Below, in pieces: positions 51,932 through 61,409 of a stretch of DNA of 64,000 nt. The stretch is from Alphaproteobacteria bacterium (lineage in GTDB: Bacteria > Pseudomonadota > Alphaproteobacteria > Rs-D84). Positions within the stretch are counted from its first letter, which is position 1. Each line of letters begins with the position of its first letter. The notes beneath the pieces are model-generated. The model did not search any database. It worked only from the letters and a program-made list of their open reading frames with translations, and was not told where the DNA came from. The stretch lies in NCBI GenBank assembly GCA_017962125.1, contig JAGCVZ010000002.1:17136-81135 (forward strand), given 5' to 3'. The position numbers and the translations under genes are program-made.

Positions 51932-52059
51932 TGATATAACACAACTTCGGTTACATTATTGGTTGGTGGAAAATATATTATCATCAAAATCACCAGGATG
52001 ATGATAAGAATCCACATGATAATTTTCCACATCTTTGAATTTTTTTTACGCAGAGGCAT
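51928..52059 (-). CDS. 43-aa single-span membrane protein
   Basis: A short but well-supported gene: AAAGGA before the ATG at 52059, a basic N-terminus (MPLRKKNSKMWK), one transmembrane helix (IIMWILIIILVILMIIYF), and a short polar C-terminus (PPTNNVTEVVLYQ). Its stop overlaps the xerD start as ATGA, and lptG ends 21 nt upstream. Predicted to be inner-membrane with the N-terminus inside. Function unknown. Confidence 0.75.
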   Translation of the reverse strand: MPLRKKNSKMWKIIMWILIIILVILMIIYFPPTNNVTEVVLYQ

Positions 52060-52080
52060 TTTAATTTCCTTTGTTGGTTG

Positions 52081-53139
52081 TTATATCGTATCAAATCCAG
52101 CAATAAATACACCGGCGGCCGCAATAATTATTAATGGTGGTGCGATAATCGCAAGCAACGGTGGAAGTGTTCCGTTTGACCCAAGTGCCGTAAATATATT
52201 CAACAAGAAGTATAAAACAAAACAAGTTAGTATTCCAATACCAAATTTTGCACCAAAACTGTGATTTCTTCGTTGGTGAGTTTGGGAAAATGCGACACCA
52301 AGTGTTGCCATGGCCACCATGCTTAGTGGCAAAAAGAGCAATGTCCAAAATTGAATGATATGACCACGTACAGGAATTCCAATTTTTGACATCTTTTTTA
52401 TAAATTGTGGTAGTTGCCAAAAAGAAATTTGATCGGGTTGCAGGTATCGATCAAGGACGGTTCTTGGGGTTATTTGTGTTTTTTTGTGCCATGTGCCCGT
52501 ACTTGGCTGTCCATTTGTGTTGAATATATTCGCATTTAAAGTTTTTAGTCCGTTTTCTGAAAGTGTGACTTGCTTTGTTTCAATGCGATTAGTTAATTTA
52601 AATTTTGAATCTTTGACAAAAATGATTGCATCATGAAAGACAAGATTTTGTTTGTCCTGAGTCATATTTTTAGATATTAGTGTGGTGTATTCATCATTGA
52701 ATTTATCACGAACCCATATTTTGCCATCGACTAATTTAAGGTGTTCAGAACTTATATTTCCAGAACGTAATTTAACCGCATAAGGGTTTATAACTGTGGT
52801 TGCAAATACGCCTATTAAGAAAGCGCCAACCAAAAATGGACGCGCCATTTGATATGGAGATAATCCCGCACCAGATATTATAACACCTTCACTGGACCGT
52901 GTAAGGGTATAATATGCAACAAGCGTTCCCATAAACACAGCGAGTGGTAAAAACATTGGGACATATTCTACGAGACGTATCCAGGCATCATTTAATGCAA
53001 GTAATGCCGTCGGATATCCGGGCAAGCGTTCAACAAAGGTGACCGCAAATATAATTCCGCACACAATCAACAGAACTAATCCAACGCCACGAAAAAAGCG
53101 TCTGAACAGAAATCGTGAAAGAATTCGACTGTGTGTCAT
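52081..53139 (-). CDS. lptG: LPS export permease LptG
   Basis: 352 aa of the LptF/LptG family: helices 1-3 (LVLLIVCGIIFAVTFVERLP; YVPMFLPLAVFMGTLVAYYT), the coupling segment EGVIISGAGLSPYQMARPFL, a periplasmic beta-jellyroll (residues ~130-250), and helices 4-6 at the C-terminus. With LptB2 and LptF it extracts LPS from the inner membrane. lptF is not adjacent. LptG is favoured over LptF by the length, but the two are hard to separate by eye. Confidence 0.85.
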   Translation of the reverse strand: MTHSRILSRFLFRRFFRGVGLVLLIVCGIIFAVTFVERLPGYPTALLALNDAWIRLVEYVPMFLPLAVFMGTLVAYYTLTRSSEGVIISGAGLSPYQMARPFLVGAFLIGVFATTVINPYAVKLRSGNISSEHLKLVDGKIWVRDKFNDEYTTLISKNMTQDKQNLVFHDAIIFVKDSKFKLTNRIETKQVTLSENGLKTLNANIFNTNGQPSTGTWHKKTQITPRTVLDRYLQPDQISFWQLPQFIKKMSKIGIPVRGHIIQFWTLLFLPLSMVAMATLGVAFSQTHQRRNHSFGAKFGIGILTCFVLYFLLNIFTALGSNGTLPPLLAIIAPPLIIIAAAGVFIAGFDTI

Positions 53140-53254
53140 TTTTACCTTTTATTATTATTGCTCGTTCAAAAAGTATACCTTGTTTATTTCCTAATTGCAA
53201 AATTAAAATGAAGATTTATAATACTTCGGATAGATAATACATAGGAACAGTACA

Positions 53255-53725
53255 ATGGATAAAAAACCAATTTCAAAACAGGGATTTGAAAGTCTTATTA
53301 AAGAATTAAAAGATTTGAAAGAAGTTCAAAGACCGGAAATTCTTAAAACAGTGCAATGGGCGCGGTCGCTTGGGGATTTGTCAGAAAATGCTGATTATAG
53401 CGCTGCACGCGAAAAACAACGTCAGATTGATAAACGCATACAATATCTTGAAGATTTTGTTAATAATGCCGTTGTGATTGATATCGATACTTTATCGGGT
53501 GACCGGGTCGTTTTTGGTGCACGTGTTGTATGCGAAGACGAAGAAGGTAACCGTATGCAATGTCGTATTTTGTCGGATATAGAATCAGATGGAAAACAGG
53601 TTATATCTTGTACTTCGCCGGTTGGTCGTGCGCTTATTGGGCGATGTGTTGGTGATACTTGTGTTGTCAGGTTGCCATCTGGTGAACGCGAATACGAGAT
53701 ATTAGAAGTAAAGTTCAAAGAGTAG
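53255..53725 (+). CDS. greA: Transcription elongation factor GreA
   Basis: 156 aa. An N-terminal coiled-coil finger with the acidic tip ARSLGDLSENADYSAAREKQ (D and E that place metal in the RNA polymerase active site), and a C-terminal FKBP-like domain ending SPVGRALIGRCVGDTCVVRL. It rescues backtracked polymerase. Diverges from lptG; mutL follows 8 nt later. Confidence 0.96.
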   Translation: MDKKPISKQGFESLIKELKDLKEVQRPEILKTVQWARSLGDLSENADYSAAREKQRQIDKRIQYLEDFVNNAVVIDIDTLSGDRVVFGARVVCEDEEGNRMQCRILSDIESDGKQVISCTSPVGRALIGRCVGDTCVVRLPSGEREYEILEVKFKE

Positions 53726-53733
53726 GGGGAATA

Positions 53734-55494
53734 GTGTCCATAAGGCTTTTGCCGGATTATTTGATAAATCAAATCGCTGCGGGCGAAGTTGTTGAAAATG
53801 GTGCAAGTGTTGTTAAAGAATTGGTTGAAAATGCGCTGGATGCGGGCGCAAATCAGATTATTGTAGATATTGTTGATGGTGGGCGAACTCTTATAAATGT
53901 TGTTGATAACGGTTCTGGAATGTCCGCTGGCGATTTAAAGAATTGCATAATGCGACATGCAACTTCAAAGTTGCCTGATGACAATTTGATGAATATAAAT
54001 TTTATGGGATTTCGTGGCGAAGCGTTGCCATCAATTGCATCTGTATCGGATATGATGATTGATACTTGTAATGGTGCAGATGAAAATGGTTGGCATCTCG
54101 ATTGTTGTAATGGGGAAATAAAACCATCTGATTGGCAAAGCGGTACACGTATTCGGGTTCAGAATTTGTTTGCAAAAACACCTGCACGGTTAAAATTTTT
54201 GCGCAGCGATAGAATCGAAACTATGGCGGTGTTGGATGTAATAAAACGACTTAGCATGGCGCGAACAGATGTTGGGTTTACATTAAATAACAAGTGGCGT
54301 TTTCCAAAAGACCAACCGTTAATAGATAGAATTGTTGCTGTGATGGGGGATGATGTGGCTGGGCGCATGCGTTGTGTGTCGGCGGAATCATCGTCTGGTG
54401 CAATGAAACTTTTTGGGTATATTTCTGAACCGACATTGCGACGTGCTTCGTCGGTGGACCAATTTTTATTTGTAAATGGTCGGCCGGTGAAAGACAAGGT
54501 TTTGGTCGGTGCATTGCGTGCGGCGTATATGGATGTTATGCATGCGCGCGAATTTCCGTTGTGTGCGTTGTATTTGACCTTGCCACCGGCAAATGTAGAC
54601 GTCAATGTTTCGCCAACCAAAAATGATGTGCATTTTTTGGAGCCCACACATGTGCGTGCTTTTATTATTAAATCTTTGCGTGAAGTTTTGTCGCAAAATA
54701 TGGTTGATAATGCTTTGACAACGGGTGTACAACAAAATGAAAATAAAATTTTGTTCAATAGTAACCGTATAGTAACGCCGTGCTTGCGACCTGTATCGAA
54801 CGCGCCTATGGTGCATTCACCGGACAAAGTACAAAATTCTTTTGCCCAAAGTTTAATGTCTGATTTTGGTGCAATAAAAAAAATGTCGCCCAGTCCAGCA
54901 CAAAATAATATCAATCACATTTTTGATGATATGCCATTGGGGCGCGTAATCGGGCAAATTGCAAACAAATATGTGCTTGCGGCGACCAATGATAGTTTGG
55001 TTGTGGTTGATCAGCATGCCGCGCATGAACGTATAACATATGAAAAACTGCGCGCACATAAAATAAAATCGCAACCGTTACTTACACCTATTGTTGTGCA
55101 TTTGAAATCAGAAGATGTTGTTGCGGTGTTAACAATAGTTGATGATTTGCGTGAAAGTGGGCTTGTTGTCGATTCTTTTGGTGATGATGCGATCGCAATT
55201 TTTGAAAAGCCGGCGGATTGGGACATGGATTGGGGGATGGCGTTGCACGCGATTGCAGATGAAGTTCGTGCATACGGTCATTCTAGTCAATTAAAAGAAA
55301 AATTGCATTTGAAACTTGCAAATTATGCGTGTCATCATTCTGTGCGCGCAGGACAGAAATTGGACTTAGAACAAATGAATGCGTTGCTGCGTGATATTGA
55401 GCAGACTGAACATGGGGGCGAATGCAATCATGGTCGCCCAGTTTATAAATTTATTCCAATTACACAAATTGATGGGTGGTTTGAAAGGATTTGA
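53734..55494 (+). CDS. mutL: DNA mismatch repair protein MutL
   Basis: 586 aa, start GTG. GHKL ATPase: NQIAAGEVVENGASVVKELV, ENALDAGA, VVDNGSGMS, ATSKL and GFRGEALPSIASVS are complete. The C-terminal domain (VVDQHAAHERITYEK; CHHSVRAGQKLDLEQMN; GGECNHGRPV) lacks the DQHA-x2-E-x4-E endonuclease metal motif in its canonical form: DQHAAHERITYEK is close to it, so endonuclease activity is possible. mutS is not in the window. Confidence 0.95.
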   Translation: MSIRLLPDYLINQIAAGEVVENGASVVKELVENALDAGANQIIVDIVDGGRTLINVVDNGSGMSAGDLKNCIMRHATSKLPDDNLMNINFMGFRGEALPSIASVSDMMIDTCNGADENGWHLDCCNGEIKPSDWQSGTRIRVQNLFAKTPARLKFLRSDRIETMAVLDVIKRLSMARTDVGFTLNNKWRFPKDQPLIDRIVAVMGDDVAGRMRCVSAESSSGAMKLFGYISEPTLRRASSVDQFLFVNGRPVKDKVLVGALRAAYMDVMHAREFPLCALYLTLPPANVDVNVSPTKNDVHFLEPTHVRAFIIKSLREVLSQNMVDNALTTGVQQNENKILFNSNRIVTPCLRPVSNAPMVHSPDKVQNSFAQSLMSDFGAIKKMSPSPAQNNINHIFDDMPLGRVIGQIANKYVLAATNDSLVVVDQHAAHERITYEKLRAHKIKSQPLLTPIVVHLKSEDVVAVLTIVDDLRESGLVVDSFGDDAIAIFEKPADWDMDWGMALHAIADEVRAYGHSSQLKEKLHLKLANYACHHSVRAGQKLDLEQMNALLRDIEQTEHGGECNHGRPVYKFIPITQIDGWFERI

Positions 55495-55642
55495 TAGTCT
55501 GTGTTTTTAGTGCGCTGGTGTGGTCGTGACGGACTTACACTGAACACTAACATTAATCTCTTACATTTTTCTACTTGCTTTTTGTTCCGAGAATTTAATA
55601 GAATGATTACATGGATATATTTGGTTGGTAAAGGAGAGTAAG

Positions 55643-56218
55643 GTGAAAACCAGTGGCTTTTTTGTGTTGTGCTTGTTGGGTTTTGTCGCCAGTGTGGCTT
55701 TGGCGGATGATGTTGCAGATAGAAAGACGGTTACATCGCGTCGCTATGTTGATACAGTGGTTGCAACGAAACAACCTGTATTAAATCCAGAAGGATCTGA
55801 TTGGACAAATCAGGTTGTAATGTATACTGATGAAGCGGGGACTGTTGATCACAAGCCAATTTCAACTACGCTCACTGGATCAGGAATTGATAGTAATTTA
55901 CCAACAGTTGGTGCTGTCAATACTGGACTTGCAGGGAAACAAGAAAAACTTGGGCAAAACAAGACCAGTGGCAATGTTGTAACCTATACAAATACGCCCG
56001 GGACTCTTGGGGAACATGCGGTTTATAACGGCAGCGCCACATATAATGCCAATGGATTGGTTGAAGCAAATCACGTGAATACGGCGATACAAAACGGATT
56101 AAATAATCATCTTACTTGTGCGGGGAATGCCCCAGGGACAACGAATTGTTGGTTGTATACTATTAATGACCAGACTTCTGGGACTGTTTATACACCACAT
56201 CAAGTATCGGGTCAATAA
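55643..56218 (+). CDS. Secreted repeat-type protein, 191 aa
   Basis: Start GTG at 55643 with AAAGGAGAGTAAG upstream. Signal peptide (KTSGFFVLCLLGFVASVALA), then ADDVADRKTVTSRRYVDTVV, and a Thr/Asn/Gly-rich part with loose repeats (NQVVMYTDEAGTVDHKPI and GNVVTYTNTPGTLGEHAVYN). The composition resembles adhesin or phage-tail-fibre passenger sequence. The gene at 63923 begins the same way after its signal peptide (FADDIADRQ), so a paralogous family exists. No cell-wall anchor visible. The 148 bp upstream hold CACTAAC tracts and nothing else recognisable. Confidence 0.75.
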   Translation: MKTSGFFVLCLLGFVASVALADDVADRKTVTSRRYVDTVVATKQPVLNPEGSDWTNQVVMYTDEAGTVDHKPISTTLTGSGIDSNLPTVGAVNTGLAGKQEKLGQNKTSGNVVTYTNTPGTLGEHAVYNGSATYNANGLVEANHVNTAIQNGLNNHLTCAGNAPGTTNCWLYTINDQTSGTVYTPHQVSGQ

Positions 56219-56379
56219 TCTGAAAGTTTTTAATTTAATAAATATGATATGATGGACATTGCGCCTGTCTTTTATAGTTGATAATTAATTATTCAGGAAT
56301 ATCTATACTTATTTTCTTTACTTTTGGCGTTTTTTTTTCTATTGTTTGACCAGAAATAATTAAAAAAGGAGAAAAATCT

Positions 56380-56706
56380 ATGGAAGAAACAGCAGTTGTT
56401 GAAACAGTACAAACGGCTACAGATGCCGCAACACAGCCTGCACAGCAAGGTAGTTGGGGCGGTTTGTTGCTTTATTGTTTAATCGTTTTTGCGGTGATTT
56501 ATTTGTTTATGGTTCGTCCGAATAAGCGGCGTATGGCCGAATATCAAAAGATGATTGATAGTATTCGGGTTGGTAACCGTATTTTGGCTGCTGGAATTTA
56601 TGGTGTTGTAAAAAAGATTGGCGAAAAAACTATAGAAATGGAAATTGCCAAGGGCGTTGTAATTGAAGTTAGCAAAAATGCTGTGGCTAGTGTAGAGGAA
56701 AATTAA
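56380..56706 (+). CDS. yajC: Preprotein translocase subunit YajC
   Basis: 108 aa single-pass membrane protein associated with SecDF. The helix GGLLLYCLIVFAVIYLFMV is followed by the invariant RPNKRRMAEYQKMIDSI and the G-x-x-x-x-I-x-x-I-G-E-x-x segment (GVVKKIGEKTIEMEIAKGV). AAAAGGAG precedes the ATG. The N-terminal extension is Thr/Gln-rich. The 161-bp gap upstream shows no gene. Confidence 0.94.
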   Translation: MEETAVVETVQTATDAATQPAQQGSWGGLLLYCLIVFAVIYLFMVRPNKRRMAEYQKMIDSIRVGNRILAAGIYGVVKKIGEKTIEMEIAKGVVIEVSKNAVASVEEN

Positions 56707-56717
56707 GGATTATATAG

Positions 56718-58274
56718 ATGTTTAAAAAATTGCTTATTGTTTTTGTTGCAATATTTGGTGTGTTGCTTTCGGTGCCAACGATGGTGCCAAGTGCGGCAAG
56801 ATATTTCCCTTCTTGGATGCATCCGATATCTTTGGGGCTTGACCTTAAGGGTGGGGCGCAGTTGTTATTAGAAGTTGATACCAAGACCATGTTCCAGGAA
56901 AAGTCTGTACAACTTTATGATGAAGTGCGCAGCGCCATGATTGACCGCAACAAAGGTATGATTCGTTTTTCAGGACTTAAAAATGTTGAAGGTGTAGTGT
57001 CTCTGGTCGTGCGCGAAGATAGCGAGGTGACCAAAGCAAAGGGACGTTTGAAAAGTGTACTTGGGGATACTGTTGACATTTCTTCGTCGGGAAATACGAT
57101 AACGCTTTCGTATTCGGAAAAGCAAAAGCAAGAAATGATTCAAGATGCGTTGGCGCGCAGTATTGAAATTGTTCGTCGTCGTATTGATGCATTGGGAACC
57201 AAGGAGCCATCTATTCAAAGTCAAGGTGGAAAATATATATTAGTTCAGTTGCCAGGTGTTGATAATCCTGAACATATAAAAGAACTTATTGGAAAAACCG
57301 CAAAGATGACATTTCATTTGGTGAATGAAAATGTTACACCTGAGCAGTTGGCATCCGGGGTTGCACCTGCTGGGACAGAATTTTTGCCGTATATGGAATC
57401 ATCTTGGTCAAAGGTTCCGGTATATTCAAGGGTGGAGGTTTCTGGCGAGAGTCTTAAAGATTCGCAAGCAGATTTTGATCAAAATAATATGCCGGTTGTG
57501 ACGACTGTTTTTGATGCGACGGGTGCGCGGCGTTTTGCAAAACTTACTACTGAACATGTAAATGAACGATTCGCCATTGTTTTAGATGGCAAGGTTTTGT
57601 CTGCTCCGACAATTCGTGAGACAATTCCAGGTGGACGTGGTCAAATTTCTGGGGGCTTTACATTACAAGGTGCCAAGGATTTAGCGGTTTTATTACGTAG
57701 TGGTGCGTTGCCAGCGCCGTTACAGGTTGTCGAAGAAAGAACGGTTGGTGCCGGTTTGGGGGCTGATACAATCGCCCAGGGTAAAGTTGGTTGCTTGGTT
57801 GGTGTATTGTTGATTATGCTGTTCATGATAATAGTGTATCGTGCGTTTGGTGTAATTGCAGATATTGTTTTGCTGGTGAATTTAGCAATGATTATTGGTG
57901 TTTCTGCATTGATGGGTGCGACTTTAACATTGCCTGGGATTGCCGGTATAGTTTTGACATTAGGTATGGCTGTTGATGCGAATATTTTACCGTTTGAGAG
58001 AATTCGTGATGAAATCCGTAGCGGTGCCACGTCTTTGCGGGCGGTTGATTCTGGGTTTAATCGTTCTATGAAGACAGTGTTGGATGGTGAACTAACAAAT
58101 CTGATTTGCTCTTTGATTTTGTTCCAATTTGGGGCCGGACCAATTCGCGGATTTGCAGTAACACTTTCTATTGGTGTTATTACAACATTGTTTACTTGCA
58201 TATGGTTGTCGCGTGTTTTGATTGATTTTTATATGCACGGGAAGAATAAAAAAATTGGCTATGTGAAAAAGTAA
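56718..58274 (+). CDS. secD: Protein translocase subunit SecD
   Basis: 518 aa. HPISLGLDLKGGAQLLLEVD (D1-D2 motif), the large periplasmic P1 domain (residues ~60-330), RSGALPAPLQVVEERTVGAG-type D5 motif, AVDANILPFERIRDE (D6 motif), and six helices. It uses the proton gradient to pull preproteins through SecYEG. Full length. secF follows 11 nt later. Confidence 0.97.
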   Translation: MFKKLLIVFVAIFGVLLSVPTMVPSAARYFPSWMHPISLGLDLKGGAQLLLEVDTKTMFQEKSVQLYDEVRSAMIDRNKGMIRFSGLKNVEGVVSLVVREDSEVTKAKGRLKSVLGDTVDISSSGNTITLSYSEKQKQEMIQDALARSIEIVRRRIDALGTKEPSIQSQGGKYILVQLPGVDNPEHIKELIGKTAKMTFHLVNENVTPEQLASGVAPAGTEFLPYMESSWSKVPVYSRVEVSGESLKDSQADFDQNNMPVVTTVFDATGARRFAKLTTEHVNERFAIVLDGKVLSAPTIRETIPGGRGQISGGFTLQGAKDLAVLLRSGALPAPLQVVEERTVGAGLGADTIAQGKVGCLVGVLLIMLFMIIVYRAFGVIADIVLLVNLAMIIGVSALMGATLTLPGIAGIVLTLGMAVDANILPFERIRDEIRSGATSLRAVDSGFNRSMKTVLDGELTNLICSLILFQFGAGPIRGFAVTLSIGVITTLFTCIWLSRVLIDFYMHGKNKKIGYVKK

Positions 58275-58285
58275 GGGGGCTGATT

Positions 58286-59149
58286 ATGTTTTTACATTTT
58301 ATGAAATATCGGAAATTGTCCTATTGGATTTCGGGCATATTGATTTTGGGTTCAATTATTTCTTTGGCTTTTCGTGGTTTGAATTATGGTATTGATTTTG
58401 CTGGTGGTATTTCTATGGAGGTTAAATCGACTGAAGTTGGTTATACTGTTGATAAAATGCGTCATGATTTGGTTGCTTTTAATCCGGAATTGCAATCGGT
58501 TGATGGTGATGCGATTTTGATTCGGGTCGGGTTACCAAAGGGTGCAACTGATGCTCAGCAAAATGAACGCGTGCGTGAAATCAAAGAAATTTTGGGAAAT
58601 CGGGTAGAATATACTCAGGTTCAAATTGTAGGGCCAAAAATTGGTGGCGAATTAGTACGCGGTGGTATTTTAGCTGTATTGGTATCATTCATATTAATGG
58701 CGGTTTATATTTGGATTAGATACCGTGGTGGTTATGCTGTGGGTTCTTTTGTGTCATTGGTGTTTGACTTTGTTTTAATGTTTGGATTCTTTTCTGTAAC
58801 TGGACTTGAATTTAATCAAACAGCCATCGCGATTATATTGATGGGTGTTGGATATTCTATTAATGATAAGGTTGTAAATTATGATAGAATCGATGAAAAT
58901 ATAAAAAAATATCATAAAATGCCAATGGATGAATTGATTGATTTATCTGTCAATGAAATGTTGTCACGTACTCTTATGACGAGTATTACAACTATGTTGG
59001 CATTGGTTGGGCTTTATGTTTTCGGTGGATTGGCGTTGCAAGAGTTTGCACTTGCAATGGCGTTTTCGATTGTAATGGGGACGTTGACCAGTATGTATAT
59101 TTCAAATGTCATTTTGTATCACTTTAATTTGCGTGAGACAAAATACTAA
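58286..59149 (+). CDS. secF: Protein translocase subunit SecF
   Basis: 287 aa. GLNYGIDFAGGISMEVKS (SecF-specific G-I-D-F-x-G-G), GGELVRGGILAVLVSFILM, and the final TM motif GVGYSINDKVVNYDRIDENI followed by RTLMTSITTMLAL. It pairs with SecD. The operon continues with the S41-like gene. Confidence 0.97.
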   Translation: MFLHFMKYRKLSYWISGILILGSIISLAFRGLNYGIDFAGGISMEVKSTEVGYTVDKMRHDLVAFNPELQSVDGDAILIRVGLPKGATDAQQNERVREIKEILGNRVEYTQVQIVGPKIGGELVRGGILAVLVSFILMAVYIWIRYRGGYAVGSFVSLVFDFVLMFGFFSVTGLEFNQTAIAIILMGVGYSINDKVVNYDRIDENIKKYHKMPMDELIDLSVNEMLSRTLMTSITTMLALVGLYVFGGLALQEFALAMAFSIVMGTLTSMYISNVILYHFNLRETKY

Positions 59150-59175
59150 GAAACATTGCCAAAGGAGAGGGGCAG

Positions 59176-60690
59176 ATGAAGAATTTTTTTAGAATCTTTG
59201 TTGCGGGCTTTGTTTGGTTGTCGGTTGCGACAAGTGTTTTTGCGGATAATTTGTTTTTTGAAGATCAACCAATTCAGAATGGTATCAATGTTTTCAATAT
59301 GTCTCGTGGGTTTGCCGAAATTTATGAAAAATTGGCGGGTGTTAAGTGGGGCGGAAAAGATATAAGGGTTGCAATCGAAGGTTTGGAAAATTTGCATTCC
59401 AAAGCACATATTGCTGCGACAGATGAACGTGTTGTATTGGTATGGGGTGATACGATTGTTGGAAATTATCCGGCACCGGAACCGCGTGATTGGAATGCTT
59501 ATGGTGAAATTACTACAGCATTGGTGTTGAAAATTCGTGAACGTGATGCATCGCTTGCCAAAGCAACCGAATCGGACATATATCGTGCGGTTGTTGATGC
59601 CTTGATGCGCGGAATTGATGAAAATGGTCGATACATTCTTTCGACTGATGATTCAATTACTAATGATGGTAGAATACTTACCAGCGTTGGGATTGAAGGT
59701 GCGCGTGATGAACGTGGAAATTTTCGTGTTCTTGGGGTTTATAAAGGTTCCCCGGCTGATTCAGCAGGGGTCAGAGATGGTGATTTAATTGGTGAAATAA
59801 ATGGAACGTTGGTGTCGGATATATCCGATTCGGCACTTGCATCTATGATGTCTGGGTTTAATTCAGGAACAGTGAAGATGACATTGTTGACACCTTCGGG
59901 ACAACGTCGTGTTGTTGTTCGGCGCGCAACAATTGTTATTGCTGATGCAGATATTGTTTTTATGGATGATGCGAACGGCGGAATCCTTGATATAATTGTT
60001 AATAAAATATCAGATAACGCAGTGGATATTGTTAAAGAAGCTTTGAACAAGCATCCGAATGTTGCCGGAGTTATTTTAGATTTGCGGGTTGCAGATGGTG
60101 ATGATGAACGCGCAGCAGCAAAATTAGCAGGACTTTTTATTGGGCAGAAACCAATCATGCGTATAGTTGAAAACAAACTTGATGAGATAGAGGTTGTTTC
60201 TGCGGATAATGCAGTGACTGGGGCGCATGTGGTGGTTGTCGTTTCAAACATGACACGTGGAACGGCTGAGGCGGTTGCTTCTGCTTTTTATGAAAATGGG
60301 CGTGGTGTTTTAATTGGAACACCAACTGCTGGGACTGCCAGAATTGCTTCGAAGTTAATGCTTAGTGACGGTGGCGCGTTAGAGTTATTAAACAAATCTG
60401 TTAAAACTGGTCAAGGACATGTTATTGATAGACGTGGTGTTTTCCCTGTGGTATGTCTTTCCAATATAAGAACAGGTGCGCAACAAAGTGCTTTCTTTAT
60501 AAATGTTGTTAATGGTGACTTTCGTTTTCATAATTATAACGCGGACAAAGAAGTTGATGCAGAATCTGTAAGGCGTGGGTGCCCCGTAATCACAAATGGT
60601 GAGGATGAAGATTTATTGGCTATGGCTATTGCTGTGCAGATTTTGACTGATTCAAAAGTATACAGTCGCTTGTTAAATTATGAAGAATAA
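59176..60690 (+). CDS. S41-like PDZ protein without the catalytic Ser-Lys pair
   Basis: 504 aa. Signal peptide (KNFFRIFVAGFVWLSVATSVFA-like), a helical N-domain, a PDZ domain (residues ~185-255, VYKGSPADSAGVRDGDLIGE), then the S41 tail-specific protease fold (GILDIIVNKISDNAVDIVKE; VAGVILDLRVADG; VVVSNMTRGTAEAVASAFYE; GRGVLIGTPTAGTARI). Aligned with E. coli Tsp (Ser430, Lys455), the serine position is Gly362 and the lysine position is Thr387, so it is probably inactive as a protease. Its place after secDF suggests a periplasmic folding or scaffold role, which is inference. Confidence 0.82.
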   Translation: MKNFFRIFVAGFVWLSVATSVFADNLFFEDQPIQNGINVFNMSRGFAEIYEKLAGVKWGGKDIRVAIEGLENLHSKAHIAATDERVVLVWGDTIVGNYPAPEPRDWNAYGEITTALVLKIRERDASLAKATESDIYRAVVDALMRGIDENGRYILSTDDSITNDGRILTSVGIEGARDERGNFRVLGVYKGSPADSAGVRDGDLIGEINGTLVSDISDSALASMMSGFNSGTVKMTLLTPSGQRRVVVRRATIVIADADIVFMDDANGGILDIIVNKISDNAVDIVKEALNKHPNVAGVILDLRVADGDDERAAAKLAGLFIGQKPIMRIVENKLDEIEVVSADNAVTGAHVVVVVSNMTRGTAEAVASAFYENGRGVLIGTPTAGTARIASKLMLSDGGALELLNKSVKTGQGHVIDRRGVFPVVCLSNIRTGAQQSAFFINVVNGDFRFHNYNADKEVDAESVRRGCPVITNGEDEDLLAMAIAVQILTDSKVYSRLLNYEE

Positions 60691-60703
60691 AAGGGCTCTG
60701 GTA

Positions 60704-61357
60704 ATGTTTATTACACATGAAAATAAATTAAATTGGAAACGGATTTTGATTGGTTTGCTGGTGACACTTGGGTTGGTGTTTGGTGGAATTTTTTATTTTG
60801 ATATTTCTGTGTTTAATTTTTTGCGTCGGTTTGATTGTGTAATATGTGAATATATTGGTGCAATTTTTAGTGCCAAGGTTTGGCTTTTGGTTTCGTTTAT
60901 TGCGCTTTGTATTTTTTATATACGGAAATTTTTGCGAACAAAAGAAAAGGGCTTTTTTAGTAATGTTTATGGTCGAATAAAAAATAGTTATGCTTTTATG
61001 GTTTTTGCATCTGTTTTTTTTGCGTCATTTGTTGGAATCATTTTGAAATTTGTGATTGGTCGTGCGCGTCCAGTTTTTTATGAGGCATTAGGTATGACAG
61101 GTTTTTATCCTTTTGCGCAAGACTGGGCTTTTCATTCGATGCCCTCAGGTCACACAATGGCGTCCTTTGCGGGTCTCGTGATGATTGGTATGTTGGTTCC
61201 ACGTGCAAAATGGTTTACATGGACTTTGGCCATAGTTATTGGTTTATCTCGAATTTGTATTGGGGCGCATTGGCCATCAGATGTTATACTTGGTGCATTT
61301 GTCGGTATGATTGCGGCAGATGTTGTTCGCGCTTTGATATCTTGGCGCAAAGAATAA
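60704..61357 (+). CDS. PAP2-family membrane phosphatase
   Basis: 217 aa with five or six helices. The three acid-phosphatase motifs are intact: KFVIGRARP (K-x6-R-P), PSGHT, and SRICIGAHWPSD (S-R-x5-H-x3-D). It removes phosphate from lipid or undecaprenyl diphosphate substrates on the periplasmic face, or acts as an LpxE-like lipid A phosphatase. The exact substrate is open. The ATG at 60704 is chosen for AAAGGG upstream; an ATG at 60680 overlaps the previous gene and lacks such a site. Confidence 0.88.
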   Translation: MFITHENKLNWKRILIGLLVTLGLVFGGIFYFDISVFNFLRRFDCVICEYIGAIFSAKVWLLVSFIALCIFYIRKFLRTKEKGFFSNVYGRIKNSYAFMVFASVFFASFVGIILKFVIGRARPVFYEALGMTGFYPFAQDWAFHSMPSGHTMASFAGLVMIGMLVPRAKWFTWTLAIVIGLSRICIGAHWPSDVILGAFVGMIAADVVRALISWRKE

Positions 61358-61409
61358 TGTTTCGTTTGGTGGTGTTTTTTTCCTTTTTTTATGATATAAT
61401 GTTTGTGAT

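Noticed and set aside
59176..60690. Calling the gene ctpA / active tail-specific protease
   Set aside because: Both catalytic positions are substituted, so only the fold is assigned.
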